Positions 20,520-29,129 of a DNA stretch of 64,000 nt are shown here, piece by piece. The notes beneath the pieces are model-generated. The model was not told the origin of the DNA. It saw only the letters and a program-made list of their open reading frames with translations, and made no database searches. A program made the position numbers and the translations under genes. Every line of letters starts with the position of its first letter. Within the stretch, counting starts at the first letter, position 1. The stretch comes from Bradyrhizobium guangxiense (lineage in GTDB: Bacteria; Pseudomonadota; Alphaproteobacteria; Rhizobiales; Xanthobacteraceae). The stretch lies in NCBI RefSeq assembly GCF_004114915.1, contig NZ_CP022219.1, positions 3,440,501 through 3,504,500 of the forward strand, written 5' to 3'.

Positions 20520-20753
20520 TCAAGAGGCGCCGCGGGCGCGGCGCTTGACCAGAAAAGATCTCACCAACCATTCGAGCATCACCGCCAGGACCATGACGGC
20601 CAGCGCGGTGAGCACGATCGGCTGAGCGATGTTCCGTGCCAGTTGCTCTCCGGCAAAGAACGCAGAGTGAAGAAAGTCGAGCCCAATCGGGTTGAGCGCG
20701 ACGACGGCGCCGAACAGCAGCGATATCCATGGCCAGCGGGTCCGGACATGCAA
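20520..20753 (-). CDS. Small membrane protein in the pyruvate dehydrogenase locus
   Basis: A 77-residue protein with two hydrophobic segments: about residues 7-25 (WPWISLLFGAVVAL) and 41-65 (IAQPIVLTALAVMVLAVMLE), ending in a basic tail (KRRARGAS). It lies 22 bp after pdhC and 17 bp before lpdA, so it is probably co-transcribed. No family recognised. A role tied to the complex is not evident from sequence. Confidence 0.6.
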   Translation of the reverse strand: MHVRTRWPWISLLFGAVVALNPIGLDFLHSAFFAGEQLARNIAQPIVLTALAVMVLAVMLEWLVRSFLVKRRARGAS

Positions 20754-20775
20754 GGTTGCCCCCTCTGCCGCCGCG

Positions 20776-22128
20776 TCAGACCATCATCATCACAGGGTTT
20801 TCGATCAGCTGCTTGAAGGCGCCGATCAGCTCGGCTCCGAGCGCGCCGTCAATGGCGCGGTGATCGCAGGACAGGGTCACGCTCATCATGTGCGCGATCT
20901 CGATCTTGCCGCCGCGCACGACGGGGCGTTCCTCGCTGGTGCCGACCGCGAGGATGGTCGCATGCGGCGGGGTGATCACGGCGGTGAAGTGGCTGATGCC
21001 GTACATGCCGAGGTTGGAGACCGCCGTGGTGCCACCCTGATATTCCTCGGGCTTCAATTTGCGGGACCGTGCGCGCGCGGCAAAATCCTTCATCTCGTTG
21101 GAGATGGTGGAGAGCGTCTTGGTCTCGGCCTTGCGGATGATCGGCGTGATCAGGCCGCCCGGCATCGCCACGGCAACACCGACGTCGGAATGGTGATGCT
21201 TGACCATGCCGCTTTCGGTCCAGCTCACATTGCAATTCGGAATCTTCTGCAGCGCCACCGCCATCGCCTTGATGACGAAGTCGTTGACCGAGATCTTGTA
21301 GAGCGGCTTCTTTTCCTTGTCCTTCGGAGCCGCGGCATTGATCTCCTCGCGCGCGGCGAGCAGCTTGCCGATGTCGCAGTCGATGGTCAGGTAGAAGTGC
21401 GGGACGTTCTGGATCGACGCAGTCAAACGTTGGGCAATCGTGCGGCGCATGCCGTCATGCGGGACGATGTCGTAGGAGCCCGGCTCGAACAGCGACAGGA
21501 TCTGCTTGTCCGACATGGTCGGCGCGATCGCGGGCGCGCCCGACGGGGCCGCGGCGGGTGCCTTGAGACCCTTGCCGGATTTGGCCTGCTCGACGTCGCG
21601 CGCGACCACGCGGCCGTGCGGGCCGGTGCCGGTGACCATGCCGACATCGATGCCGGCTTCCTTGGCGAGACGCCGCGCCAGCGGCGACGAGAACACGCGG
21701 CCGCCATGACCGTTGGCCTGCGCGGCCGGAGCCGCGGGCTGCGGCGCAGGTGCTGCGGCGGGCGGCGGGGCCTTGGGTGCAGCCGGCGCTGGCGCGGCCG
21801 CCGGGGCAGCAGCGGGTGCTTCAGCAGCTTTCGGCGGCGCGGCCGAGGCGCTGGGCTTGGCGCTACCTGCGGCCTTCACATCCTCACCCTCGCCGGCGAG
21901 CACGGCGATCACGTCGTTGACCGGCACATCCTGCGTGCCCTCGGGCACCAGGATCTTGGCGATCGTGCCCTCGTCGATGGCCTCGACCTCCATGGTCGCC
22001 TTGTCGGTCTCGATCTCGGCGATGACGTCGCCAGATTTGACCTTGTCGCCTTCCTTCTTCAGCCACTTGGCGAGGTTGCCCTTCTCCATCGTCGGCGAGA
22101 GAGCGGGCATCAGGATGTTGATGGGCAT
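20776..22128 (-). CDS. pdhC: Pyruvate dehydrogenase E2, dihydrolipoamide acetyltransferase
   Basis: A 450-residue E2 core protein. It has a single lipoyl domain (lipoyl Lys43 in [11 protein letters not shown]), a long Ala/Pro linker (about 85-150), a peripheral-subunit-binding domain (VFSSPLARRLAKEAGIDVGM) and a catalytic domain with the DHRAIDGALGAE active-site motif near the end. It transfers the acetyl group to CoA. The first 50 residues are nearly the same as those of the E1-beta subunit encoded just upstream. Confidence 0.96.
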   Translation of the reverse strand: MPINILMPALSPTMEKGNLAKWLKKEGDKVKSGDVIAEIETDKATMEVEAIDEGTIAKILVPEGTQDVPVNDVIAVLAGEGEDVKAAGSAKPSASAAPPKAAEAPAAAPAAAPAPAAPKAPPPAAAPAPQPAAPAAQANGHGGRVFSSPLARRLAKEAGIDVGMVTGTGPHGRVVARDVEQAKSGKGLKAPAAAPSGAPAIAPTMSDKQILSLFEPGSYDIVPHDGMRRTIAQRLTASIQNVPHFYLTIDCDIGKLLAAREEINAAAPKDKEKKPLYKISVNDFVIKAMAVALQKIPNCNVSWTESGMVKHHHSDVGVAVAMPGGLITPIIRKAETKTLSTISNEMKDFAARARSRKLKPEEYQGGTTAVSNLGMYGISHFTAVITPPHATILAVGTSEERPVVRGGKIEIAHMMSVTLSCDHRAIDGALGAELIGAFKQLIENPVMMMV

Positions 22129-22191
22129 GCTGACCTCACGAAGAACTTCTCAAAACGTCGTCTTCGACAACCGAAGACGAACAGACCAGGT

Positions 22192-22644
22192 TTAGTTGCC
22201 GATGTCGCCCTGCCACAGGCGCTCATTGGCAGGGATGGAACGCCAATTCTTCATCATGGTGATGGAGCGCTGGTCGGCAAGGTCGATCCAGGGGATGCCG
22301 AACTTGTCGAGGATGTCCTTGGAGCCCTCGAAGGTGACGGACTCTCCGATCACCACGAGCTTGACCTTGAACAGCGCGAGTGCGCCGGCACACATCGAGC
22401 ATGGCGACAGCGTGGTGTACATGACCGTGTCGTGGAACGAGATCGCGCCGGCCTCGCGCAGGCAGCTCATCTCGCCATGCAGGATCGGATTGTTCTCTTG
22501 CACGCGGTTGTTGTGACCGCGGGCGATGATCTTGTTATCGCGCGTCAGCACCGCGCCGATCGGCAGGCCGCCTTGCGCGATCGAAGCCTCCGCCTCGCGG
22601 ATCGCCTCAAGCATCAGATCGTAATGATGGGCTTCGATGGCCAC
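22192..22644 (-). CDS. Yeast-type cytosine deaminase / nucleoside deaminase
   Basis: A 150-residue zinc-dependent deaminase. The GTG at 22644 is the likely start because it lies two bases after the DUF5076 stop and allows translational coupling. The zinc site is complete: His56 and catalytic Glu58 in ILHGEMS, and Cys82/Cys85 in TTLSPCSMCAGAL. The overall phrasing (GLPIGAVL, RGHNNR, LHGE, LSPCxMCxGA, VVIGE, and a C-terminal W..DIG) matches yeast cytosine deaminase Fcy1 more than E. coli TadA or the Cdd family. Expected reaction: cytosine to uracil plus ammonia, although a related base could be the substrate. It sits inside the pyruvate dehydrogenase operon between DUF5076 and pdhC. Confidence 0.82.
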   Translation of the reverse strand: MAIEAHHYDLMLEAIREAEASIAQGGLPIGAVLTRDNKIIARGHNNRVQENNPILHGEMSCLREAGAISFHDTVMYTTLSPCSMCAGALALFKVKLVVIGESVTFEGSKDILDKFGIPWIDLADQRSITMMKNWRSIPANERLWQGDIGN

Positions 22645-22646
22645 GG

Positions 22647-22949
22647 TCAGTGTCCCTTGCCGCTCGGCGTCGTCGTGCCGGTGTCGGTTGGGCGCTCGAT
22701 CTCGGCTTGGAACATCTCCAGGATCCGGTTCAGGGCGTCCTCCTCGGTGTATTCGCTCTCGCGTGCATAGGCGCGCGCGGCGTGGCGGGCGAGATCGACG
22801 AGCAACAGGCCCCACATGTCGGGCTCCTCGAAGGCGCGCTGGAACGCCATCGACAGCCCGCCATCCAGCACGAAGACGCGCAGGATCTCGACCGCGTCGT
22901 CGCGGGTCATGACATCGGGCGGAAGTGGCTGCTCCTTGGGCCCCGCCAT
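22647..22949 (-). CDS. DUF5076 domain-containing protein
   Basis: A 100-residue small acidic protein matching DUF5076, a family often found beside pdhB in alphaproteobacteria. Characteristic text includes DDAVEILRVFVLDGGLSMAF and a helical WGLLLVDLARHAARAYA. It starts 3 bp after the pdhB stop and ends 2 bp before the deaminase start, so all three are translated from one transcript. Function is unknown; it may modulate the complex or simply travel with it. Confidence 0.82.
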   Translation of the reverse strand: MAGPKEQPLPPDVMTRDDAVEILRVFVLDGGLSMAFQRAFEEPDMWGLLLVDLARHAARAYARESEYTEEDALNRILEMFQAEIERPTDTGTTTPSGKGH

Positions 22950-22952
22950 GGT

Positions 22953-24338
22953 CTACCTGTAGCAGACGGCTTTGGCGGCCTCGACGACTTCCGCCGCCGA
23001 GGGCAGCGCGAGCTTCTCCAGGTTGGCGGCATAGGGCATCGGCACGTCCTTGCCGGAGACGCGCGCGACCGGCGCGTCCAGATAATCGAAGGCGTTCTCC
23101 ATGATGCGCGCGGCGATCTCGGCGCCGACGCCGCTCTGGGCCCAGCCCTCTTCCACAGTGACGGCGCGCCCGGTCTTCTTGACGGAGTTGATGATGGTCT
23201 CGGTGTCCATCGGCCGCAGCGTGCGCAGATCGATCACCTCGGCCTCGATCCCGTCCTTGGCAAGCTCGTCGGCCGCCTTCAGCGCGTAGGTCATGCCGTT
23301 CGACCAGGAGATGATCGTGACATGGCTGCCGGAGCGCACGATGCGGGCCTTGCCGATCGGGATGATGAAATCGTCGAGCTTCGGCACCTCGCCGGTGTGG
23401 CCGTAGAGCACCTCGTTCTCGAGGAAGATCACCGGATTGGGATCGCGGATCGCGGCCTTCAAAAGCCCCTTGGCATCGGCCGCCGAATACGGCGCGACGA
23501 CCTTGAGGCCCGGAATGTGGGAGTACCAGGACGAGTAATCCTGGCTGTGCTGGGCGGCGACACGTGCGGCGGCGCCGTTGGGCCCGCGGAATACGATCGA
23601 GCAGCCCATCTGGCCGCCGGACATGTAGAGCGTCTTCGCCGCCGAGTTGATGATCTGGTCGATCGCCTGCATGGCGAAGTTGAAGGTCATGAACTCCACG
23701 ACGGGCTTGAGCCCCGTCATCGCGGCGCCGACGCCGACCCCGGCAAAGCCGTGCTCGGTAATCGGGGTGTCGATGACGCGCTTGGCACCGAACTCCTGCA
23801 GCAGGCCCTGGGTCACCTTGTAGGCGCCCTGATATTCGGCGACCTCTTCGCCCATCACGAAGACGTCGGCGTCGCGGCGCATTTCTTCGGCCATGGCGTC
23901 GCGCAAGGCTTCACGGATGGTCTGCGTCACCATCTCGGTGCCTTCAGGCACTTCCGGATCGGGCTCGGCGACGGCCTGCGGCGCAGGAGCGGCCTTGGGC
24001 GCTGGCGCCTCGGCCTTCGCCGCGGCGGGCGGCGCTGACTCGGCAGCCTTCTGCGCGGCCGGCGCAGGCGCCTTCGCGAGATCCGCGGCGCTTTCGCCAT
24101 CCGCCAAAATGGTCGCGATCGGCGTGTTCACGGCGACATCGGCGGTCCCCTCGGGGATCAGGATCTTGCCGAGAGTGCCCTCGTCGGTCGCCTCGACCTC
24201 CATGGTCGCCTTGTCGGTCTCGATCTCGGCGATGACGTCGCCGGATTTGATCGTCTCGCCCTCTTTCTTCAGCCATTTGGCGAGGTTGCCCTTTTCCATC
24301 GTGGGCGACAACGCGGGCATCAGCACTTGAATTGGCAT
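22953..24338 (-). CDS. pdhB: Pyruvate dehydrogenase E1 beta subunit with N-terminal lipoyl domain
   Basis: A 461-residue protein: a lipoyl domain (Lys43 in [11 protein letters not shown]), an Ala/Pro linker of about 50 residues (85-130), then the transketolase-like E1-beta domain ([20 protein letters not shown], the [12 protein letters not shown] block and the [19 protein letters not shown] block). A lipoyl domain on E1-beta is known in Rhizobiales. It should be lipoylated like E2. The gene begins 29 bp after pdhA. Confidence 0.95.
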   Translation of the reverse strand: MPIQVLMPALSPTMEKGNLAKWLKKEGETIKSGDVIAEIETDKATMEVEATDEGTLGKILIPEGTADVAVNTPIATILADGESAADLAKAPAPAAQKAAESAPPAAAKAEAPAPKAAPAPQAVAEPDPEVPEGTEMVTQTIREALRDAMAEEMRRDADVFVMGEEVAEYQGAYKVTQGLLQEFGAKRVIDTPITEHGFAGVGVGAAMTGLKPVVEFMTFNFAMQAIDQIINSAAKTLYMSGGQMGCSIVFRGPNGAAARVAAQHSQDYSSWYSHIPGLKVVAPYSAADAKGLLKAAIRDPNPVIFLENEVLYGHTGEVPKLDDFIIPIGKARIVRSGSHVTIISWSNGMTYALKAADELAKDGIEAEVIDLRTLRPMDTETIINSVKKTGRAVTVEEGWAQSGVGAEIAARIMENAFDYLDAPVARVSGKDVPMPYAANLEKLALPSAAEVVEAAKAVCYR

Positions 24339-24367
24339 ATCTTCTCCAAAAGAAAGCTAGCGCGCGT

Positions 24368-25390
24368 TCAGCGGTAAACGTCGGTCCAGAGCTCGGCGGC
24401 GTCCGGCTCGGGATCATGCTGGGCGAAATCGGCGGACGCGTTGACGATGTCACGCACCTCGGCGTCGATCGCCTTCAAATCCTGCTCGCTGACCTTCGCG
24501 GCCAAGAGGCGATTACGCACCTGCTCGATCGGGTCCTGGTCATGGCGGACCTTCTCGACCTCCTCTCGTGTGCGATATTTTGCAGGGTCGGACATCGAAT
24601 GGCCGCGATAGCGGTAGGTCTGCATCTCCAGGATGTAGGGACCCTTGCCGGCACGGCACCAGGCCGCCGCCTCCTCGCCCGCAGCCTTGACGGCGCGAAC
24701 GTCCATGCCGTCGACCTGCTTGCCCGGGATGTTGAAGGACACGCCGCGCTTGGAGAAATCCTGCTGCGCCGAGGCGCGCGAGACCGCTGTGCCCATGGCG
24801 TAGCGGTTGTTCTCGATGACGTAGATCACCGGCAGCTTCCAGAGCTCCGCCATGTTGAAGCTCTCATAGACCTGGCCCTGATTGGCCGCGCCGTCGCCGA
24901 AATAGGTGACGCTGACATTGTCATTGCCGCGATAGTGATTGGCGAAGGCGAGACCGGTGCCGAGCGAGACCTGGGCGCCGACGATGCCGTGACCGCCGTA
25001 AAAGTGCTTCTCCTTGCTGAACATGTGCATGGAGCCGCCCTTGCCCTTGGAATAGCCGCCGCGACGCCCCGTGAGCTCGGCCATGACGCCGTTGGCGTCC
25101 ATGCCGGTGGCGAGCATGTGGCCATGGTCGCGATAGCCGGTGATCACCTGATCACCCGGCTTCAGGGCCATCTGCATGCCGACAACCACGGCTTCCTGGC
25201 CGATATAGAGGTGGCAGAAGCCGCCGATCGCACCCATGCCGTAGAGCTGGCCGGCCTTTTCCTCGAACCGCCGGATCAGGAGCATGTCGCGGAGCGCCTT
25301 GAGCTCCTGTTCCCTCGTGAATTCCGGAGGCGAGCCGCCGTCGGTCTTGTCCTGTGGAGTGCTTGCGGCGGCTTTCTTGGGTGCGGCCAT
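24368..25390 (-). CDS. pdhA: Pyruvate dehydrogenase E1 alpha subunit
   Basis: A 340-residue TPP-dependent E1-alpha. The thiamine-pyrophosphate motif runs from GDGAANQGQVYESFNMAE to VIENNRYAMG. The phosphorylation-loop region YRYRGHSMSDPAKYR is present. It decarboxylates pyruvate and hands the hydroxyethyl group to the lipoyl arm. It heads the pdhA-pdhB-DUF5076-deaminase-pdhC-small membrane protein-lpdA run. The 267-bp gap upstream holds the promoter. Confidence 0.96.
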   Translation of the reverse strand: MAAPKKAAASTPQDKTDGGSPPEFTREQELKALRDMLLIRRFEEKAGQLYGMGAIGGFCHLYIGQEAVVVGMQMALKPGDQVITGYRDHGHMLATGMDANGVMAELTGRRGGYSKGKGGSMHMFSKEKHFYGGHGIVGAQVSLGTGLAFANHYRGNDNVSVTYFGDGAANQGQVYESFNMAELWKLPVIYVIENNRYAMGTAVSRASAQQDFSKRGVSFNIPGKQVDGMDVRAVKAAGEEAAAWCRAGKGPYILEMQTYRYRGHSMSDPAKYRTREEVEKVRHDQDPIEQVRNRLLAAKVSEQDLKAIDAEVRDIVNASADFAQHDPEPDAAELWTDVYR

Positions 25391-25620
25391 GGGAATTCCG
25401 GGTCAGAGAAAACTTTCGCCCTCTCTAACCCAAGTCAAACGCCCTTGGAAAGCACCGCGGCGACATGCCACGACTTTCATTATGCCGCACTGCAACGTGA
25501 TCGAAATATTGGAAAATCTTTGGCGCCGATCGGGCAACAAATCTATGCATCACCCGCGTGTGCGGATTCCGGACCGGATCAAGAACTATTGACCATGCCG
25601 ATCACCGCCTTTGGGACGGA

Positions 25621-25640
25621 CGGCGCCGAACACGGCGCCG
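25621..25640 (-). terminator. Palindromic hairpin after the aldehyde dehydrogenase gene
   Basis: CGGCGCCG, AACA, CGGCGCCG: an 8-bp perfect stem with a 4-base loop, 18 bp downstream of the aldehyde dehydrogenase stop. There is no T-run after it, so termination is likely but not certain. Confidence 0.4.
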
Positions 25641-25657
25641 CCCTCTCCCACCGCCGA

Positions 25658-27175
25658 TCAGAAGAAGCCGAGCTTCTTCGGGCTGTAGCTGACCAGCAGG
25701 TTCTTGGTCTGCTGATAATGATCGAGCATCATCTTGTGGGTCTCGCGACCGACGCCTGACTGCTTGTAGCCGCCGAACGCCGCGTGCGCGGGATAGGCAT
25801 GGTAGCAGTTGGTCCAGACCCGGCCGGCCTGGATCGCCCGGCCGAAGCGATAGCAGCGGTTGGCATCGCGGCTCCAGACGCCGGCACCCAGGCCGTAGAG
25901 CGTGTCGTTGGCGATCTCGAGCGCCTCCTCGTCAGTCTTGAAGGTCGTGACCGAGACCACGGGGCCGAAGATCTCCTCCTGGAAGATCCGCATCTTGTTG
26001 TGCCCCTCGAACACGGTCGGCTTGACGTAGAAGCCGCCGGCGAGATCCCCCCCGAGCTCGGCGCGTCCGCCACCCGCGAGCACCTTGGCGCCCTCCTGCT
26101 TGCCGATGTCGATGTAGGACAGGATCTTCGCCAGTTGCTCGCCGGAGGCCTGGGCGCCGATCATGGTGGTGGCATCGCGCGGGTCACCCTGCTTGATCGC
26201 CGCGACGCGCTTCAGTGCCCGCTCCATGAAGCGGTCATAGATGTCGGCGTGAACCAGCGCCCGGCTCGGACAGGTGCAGACCTCGCCCTGGTTCAGTGCG
26301 AACATGACGAAGCCTTCGATCGCCTTGTCCAGGAAATCGTCGTCCTCGGCGGTGACGTCCTTGAAGAAGATGTTCGGCGACTTGCCGCCGAGCTCCAGCG
26401 TCACCGGGATGAGGTTCTGGCTGGCATATTGCATGATCAGCCGGCCCGTCGTGGTCTCGCCGGTGAAGGCGATCTTGGCGATGCGCGGGCTCGAGGCCAG
26501 CGGCTTGCCGGCCTCGAGGCCGAAGCCGTTGACGATGTTGAGCACGCCGGGCGGCAGGATATCGGCGATGATCTCGGCCCAGACCATGATCGAGGCCGGG
26601 GTCTGCTCGGCGGGCTTGAGCACCACGCAATTGCCGGCGGCGAGCGCAGGTGCGAGCTTCCAGCAGGCCATCAGCAACGGGAAGTTCCACGGAATGATCT
26701 GGCCGACCACGCCGAGCGGCTCGTGGAAATGATAGGCGATGGTGTCGTGGTCGATCTCGCCGATCGAGCCTTCCTGGGCGCGCACGACGCCGGCGAAATA
26801 GCGGAAGTGATCGATGGCGAGCGGGATGTCGGCGGCGCGGGTCTCACGGATCGGCTTGCCGTTGTCCCAGGGCTCGGCGATGGCGAGGCGCTCGAGATTC
26901 TCTTCCATGCGATCGGCGATCCGGTTCAGGATCGCGGCCCGCTCGGCGACGCTGGTGCGGCCCCAGGCCGCCTTGGCGGCATGCGCCGCATCGAGCGCCA
27001 GCTCGACGTCCTGCGCGTCGGACCGCGCGATCTTGCAGACGATCTGGCCGTTCACCGGCGAGGCATTGTCGAAATATTTGCCGGAGACCGGCGCGACGAA
27101 TTTGCCGCCGATGAAATTGTCATAGCGTTCGGCAAAGGGAACTTTGGTGACGCTGAGGAATTCCACCTTGTTCAT
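25658..27175 (-). CDS. NAD-dependent aldehyde dehydrogenase (ExaC/AcoD type)
   Basis: A 505-residue ALDH-superfamily enzyme. Catalytic Cys300 ([13 protein letters not shown]) and general base Glu261 ([12 protein letters not shown]) are in place; the FTGETTTGR and IPWNFPLLM motifs bind NAD. It resembles the acetaldehyde dehydrogenases ExaC/AcoD that work with alcohol oxidation or acetoin breakdown. Residues 18-24 (YDNFIGG) are typical of that clade. It lies downstream of a GAF-Fis regulator on the same strand, with a 20-bp palindrome in between, so regulation by that neighbour is likely. Confidence 0.92.
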   Translation of the reverse strand: MNKVEFLSVTKVPFAERYDNFIGGKFVAPVSGKYFDNASPVNGQIVCKIARSDAQDVELALDAAHAAKAAWGRTSVAERAAILNRIADRMEENLERLAIAEPWDNGKPIRETRAADIPLAIDHFRYFAGVVRAQEGSIGEIDHDTIAYHFHEPLGVVGQIIPWNFPLLMACWKLAPALAAGNCVVLKPAEQTPASIMVWAEIIADILPPGVLNIVNGFGLEAGKPLASSPRIAKIAFTGETTTGRLIMQYASQNLIPVTLELGGKSPNIFFKDVTAEDDDFLDKAIEGFVMFALNQGEVCTCPSRALVHADIYDRFMERALKRVAAIKQGDPRDATTMIGAQASGEQLAKILSYIDIGKQEGAKVLAGGGRAELGGDLAGGFYVKPTVFEGHNKMRIFQEEIFGPVVSVTTFKTDEEALEIANDTLYGLGAGVWSRDANRCYRFGRAIQAGRVWTNCYHAYPAHAAFGGYKQSGVGRETHKMMLDHYQQTKNLLVSYSPKKLGFF

Positions 27176-27291
27176 TGATCACTCCCAATGTTTGCTGTTT
27201 GCGCAAGCCGTCGCGTGATCCGCGACTTGCGCGGACGATGATGCGGGAGACGATTTCTGTCAGCCCTGAGGGGAGCGATGGCGGGGCCGAC

Positions 27292-27311
27292 CTGTCGCAG
27301 TTCTGCGACAG
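27292..27311. promoter_or_regulatory. Perfect 20-bp palindrome, candidate operator of the GAF-Fis regulator
   Basis: CTGTCGCAG, TT, CTGCGACAG. It is centred about 126 bp upstream of the aldehyde dehydrogenase start and 130 bp after the regulator stop. Fis-type HTH regulators bind as dimers to symmetric sites at such a distance. No convincing sigma-54 promoter was found between the palindrome and the gene. Confidence 0.6.
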
Positions 27312-27431
27312 TCGTGGGCGAGGTATCCACCACGTCACAACGGCGACGCGCTGCGCAGTGTCCGGGGCACGAGCCCGAGATGCACGCGCGCCGGAGCCGC
27401 ATCGCAATGACGATTGAGGAGATCGCGCGGC

Positions 27432-28391
27432 CTAGTGGTTCAGCTCGAACCGCTTGAGCTTCCTGTGCAGCGTGGCGCGGCTGACGCCGAGGGCCTTGGC
27501 GGCGGCCGAGACGTTGCCGCCGGCGCGGAGCAGCGCCCGCTGCACCACCGCGCGCTGCCCGCTGACAAGATGGTCGCGCGCGGCATCGCCGCCGAGCAGA
27601 TCGGCTGCGGGCACCGGCTGCAACGCCCGGCCGGGGGCAATTCCGAGCGCCAGCCGGGCGGAGCGGGTTGCGCCGATCACGAGATCGTCCGCATCGACCG
27701 CGACGAGACCTCCGCATTGGCCGTCTGCGCTTTGCGTCAGCACGATGCGAGCATGAGCGAAGGCCCTGCGGAACAGATCGGCTTCGATACGCTTGGCGGC
27801 CTCCCCCGTCGCGAGCGCAATCAGACTGGAAAACGCATCGGTCCGGTCGGCGCGGCAGGAGGAGACGTCGAGCACGCCCGCCAGCGCCGCCTCATGGTCG
27901 TAGATCGGAACGGCGGTGCAGCTCAGAAGCGTGTTGCGGGCAAAAAAATGCTGGTCGCGGTCGATCGTCAGCGGACGCTGCTCCACGAGGCAGGTGCCGA
28001 TGCCGTTGGTGCCTTCGTGCTCTTCGCTCCAGAGCGCACCGGTCCACAGCCCCCAGGACTGAAACGTCGCGTCATCCGCCGCCGTGCCGCGGCGATCGAC
28101 TGGCACGCCCTCGCCATCGGCGAGCAGCACGCAGCAGCCGCTCGCGCCGACGGCCTGATAGAGCCGGTCCATCGCGCCTTGTGCGGCGATCAGCAGCGGC
28201 GCGATCCGTTCGCGCGCCTGGTGCAGCTCGGCTTCGGTTAGCCGCATCGGCGAGGTGTGGCCGACAGGATCGAGATGATGCAATCTGGACGAACGACACC
28301 ACGAGGCCACAAGCGCGGATCGTGCCGCCTGACCTGACGCGATCGCGGCCTCGACACGGGCCGCGTGATGCCGGGGCATTGGCCCATTCAT
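27432..28391 (-). CDS. GAF-domain, Fis-type HTH transcription regulator lacking the AAA+ domain
   Basis: About 319 residues. The ATG at 28391 has GGAGG 8 bases upstream; a GTG at 28394 is directly before it. The N-terminal half resembles the GAF sensor of AcoR-type activators (LIAAQGAMDRLYQAVGASGC, and GTNGIGTCLVEQRPLTIDRD followed by QHFF). The C-terminus is a Fis-type HTH (GGNVSAAAKALGVSRATLHR). The central AAA+ domain with GAFTGA that contacts sigma-54 is missing, and the protein is about half the usual AcoR length. It probably controls the adjacent aldehyde dehydrogenase as an ordinary sigma-70-type regulator. A FixK-type site lies just upstream of it. Confidence 0.85.
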   Translation of the reverse strand: MNGPMPRHHAARVEAAIASGQAARSALVASWCRSSRLHHLDPVGHTSPMRLTEAELHQARERIAPLLIAAQGAMDRLYQAVGASGCCVLLADGEGVPVDRRGTAADDATFQSWGLWTGALWSEEHEGTNGIGTCLVEQRPLTIDRDQHFFARNTLLSCTAVPIYDHEAALAGVLDVSSCRADRTDAFSSLIALATGEAAKRIEADLFRRAFAHARIVLTQSADGQCGGLVAVDADDLVIGATRSARLALGIAPGRALQPVPAADLLGGDAARDHLVSGQRAVVQRALLRAGGNVSAAAKALGVSRATLHRKLKRFELNH

Positions 28392-28438
28392 CACGGTTTC
28401 CTCCGGATAGCAGACTAGGACGTGCCGGTGCCGCCCGT

Positions 28439-28452
28439 TTGATCTGCGTCAA
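28439..28452 (-). promoter_or_regulatory. FixK/FNR-type box
   Basis: TTGATCTGCGTCAA matches the rhizobial FixK consensus TTGA-N6-TCAA. It is centred about 54 bp upstream of the GAF-Fis start. A TAGTCT element at 28412-28417 (minus strand) lies about where a -10 would be if the box acts at -41.5, giving a predicted start near 28404. Confidence 0.6.
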
Positions 28453-28607
28453 CTTCGGCGACTGCCACAGAAGCCATGAGCCCGTCGCGGGGCCGCCGTC
28501 AAGGCGGCCGCCCGGCCTTGGGATTACGACCTTCGCAGGAGCCGACGGCGTGCCGATCGGATTTCGGCGGCGGCTTTCGATGTCGGTTTCGAAAACTGCG
28601 GAAAGCG

Positions 28608-28925
28608 CTAGTTCGCCGGAATCATCCGAACGAGATCGCGCGGATTGACGTAGTCGAGCTGGAAGCGGGCCCGCTCGTCCAGCATGTCGGGGTCGATCCG
28701 CTGGGACCGCAGCAGCGACACCCGCTGCTCGCTCCTGGCCCGCTCACGCTTGAGCTGGGCCAGCTCGCTGGTCAGCGCGATGATCTCCTGGTCGAGTTCC
28801 TGGCGGGCGTTGAGGCCGTATTTGCCGGTATAGGCGTTGACGCCGAAATAGCCGACGATGGCGGCCGCCATCGCGTAGAGGGCAAGTCCGGTCAGGATCG
28901 ATTTCAGGCGGGCGCGGGAGACCAT
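28608..28925 (-). CDS. ftsB: FtsB/DivIC-family septum formation initiator
   Basis: A 105-residue single-pass membrane protein. It has a short basic N-terminus, one transmembrane segment at about 10-28, then a coiled coil (ELDQEIIALTSELAQLKRER) and a small C-terminal part (LDERARFQLDYVNPRDLV) typical of septum formation initiators. It bridges FtsL and FtsQ in the divisome. In alphaproteobacteria this gene usually sits near eno and pdhA, as it does here, although other genes now separate them. Symbol by family and position. Confidence 0.85.
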   Translation of the reverse strand: MVSRARLKSILTGLALYAMAAAIVGYFGVNAYTGKYGLNARQELDQEIIALTSELAQLKRERARSEQRVSLLRSQRIDPDMLDERARFQLDYVNPRDLVRMIPAN

Positions 28926-28994
28926 CCTGGGAAGATGGGACAGGTTGGTTAAGGGAGTGCTAACTCGCCCCCACCGCGCGCCGCGCTATCAGAC

Positions 28995-29099
28995 CCTCAT
29001 GGTGAGGAGGCGCGAAGCGCCGTCTCGAACCATGAAGGCCCATGTTGCGCCCACGGCCATCCTTCGAGACGACCGCTTCGCGGTCTCCTCAGGATGAGG
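28995..29099. repeat. Palindromic repeat with CCTCAT ends, copy 2
   Basis: A 105-bp element beginning CCTCATGGTGAGGAGGCGCGAAGCGCC and ending CTCCTCAGGATGAGG, with the GTCTCGAAC..CTTCGAGAC inner arms. It is clearly the same family as 16495-16604. It lies between the ftsB-like gene and the FMN reductase gene, on the 3' side of the reductase. Confidence 0.8.
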
Positions 29100-29129
29100 A
29101 CCTCAAGCGTGGCCGCGGGTCACTCCGCC

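Noticed and set aside
20692..22770. Long plus-strand open frame (about 690 codons) opposite pdhC and the deaminase
   Set aside because: It is antisense to genes with clear catalytic motifs. Its protein is rich in His, Arg, Asp and Gly with no domain, the usual mirror of GC-rich coding DNA.
27176..27290. Sigma-54 promoter (-24/-12) upstream of the aldehyde dehydrogenase
   Set aside because: GC at 27203-27204 on the plus strand has no partner CC at the needed distance, and the neighbouring regulator lacks the AAA+ domain needed for sigma-54.
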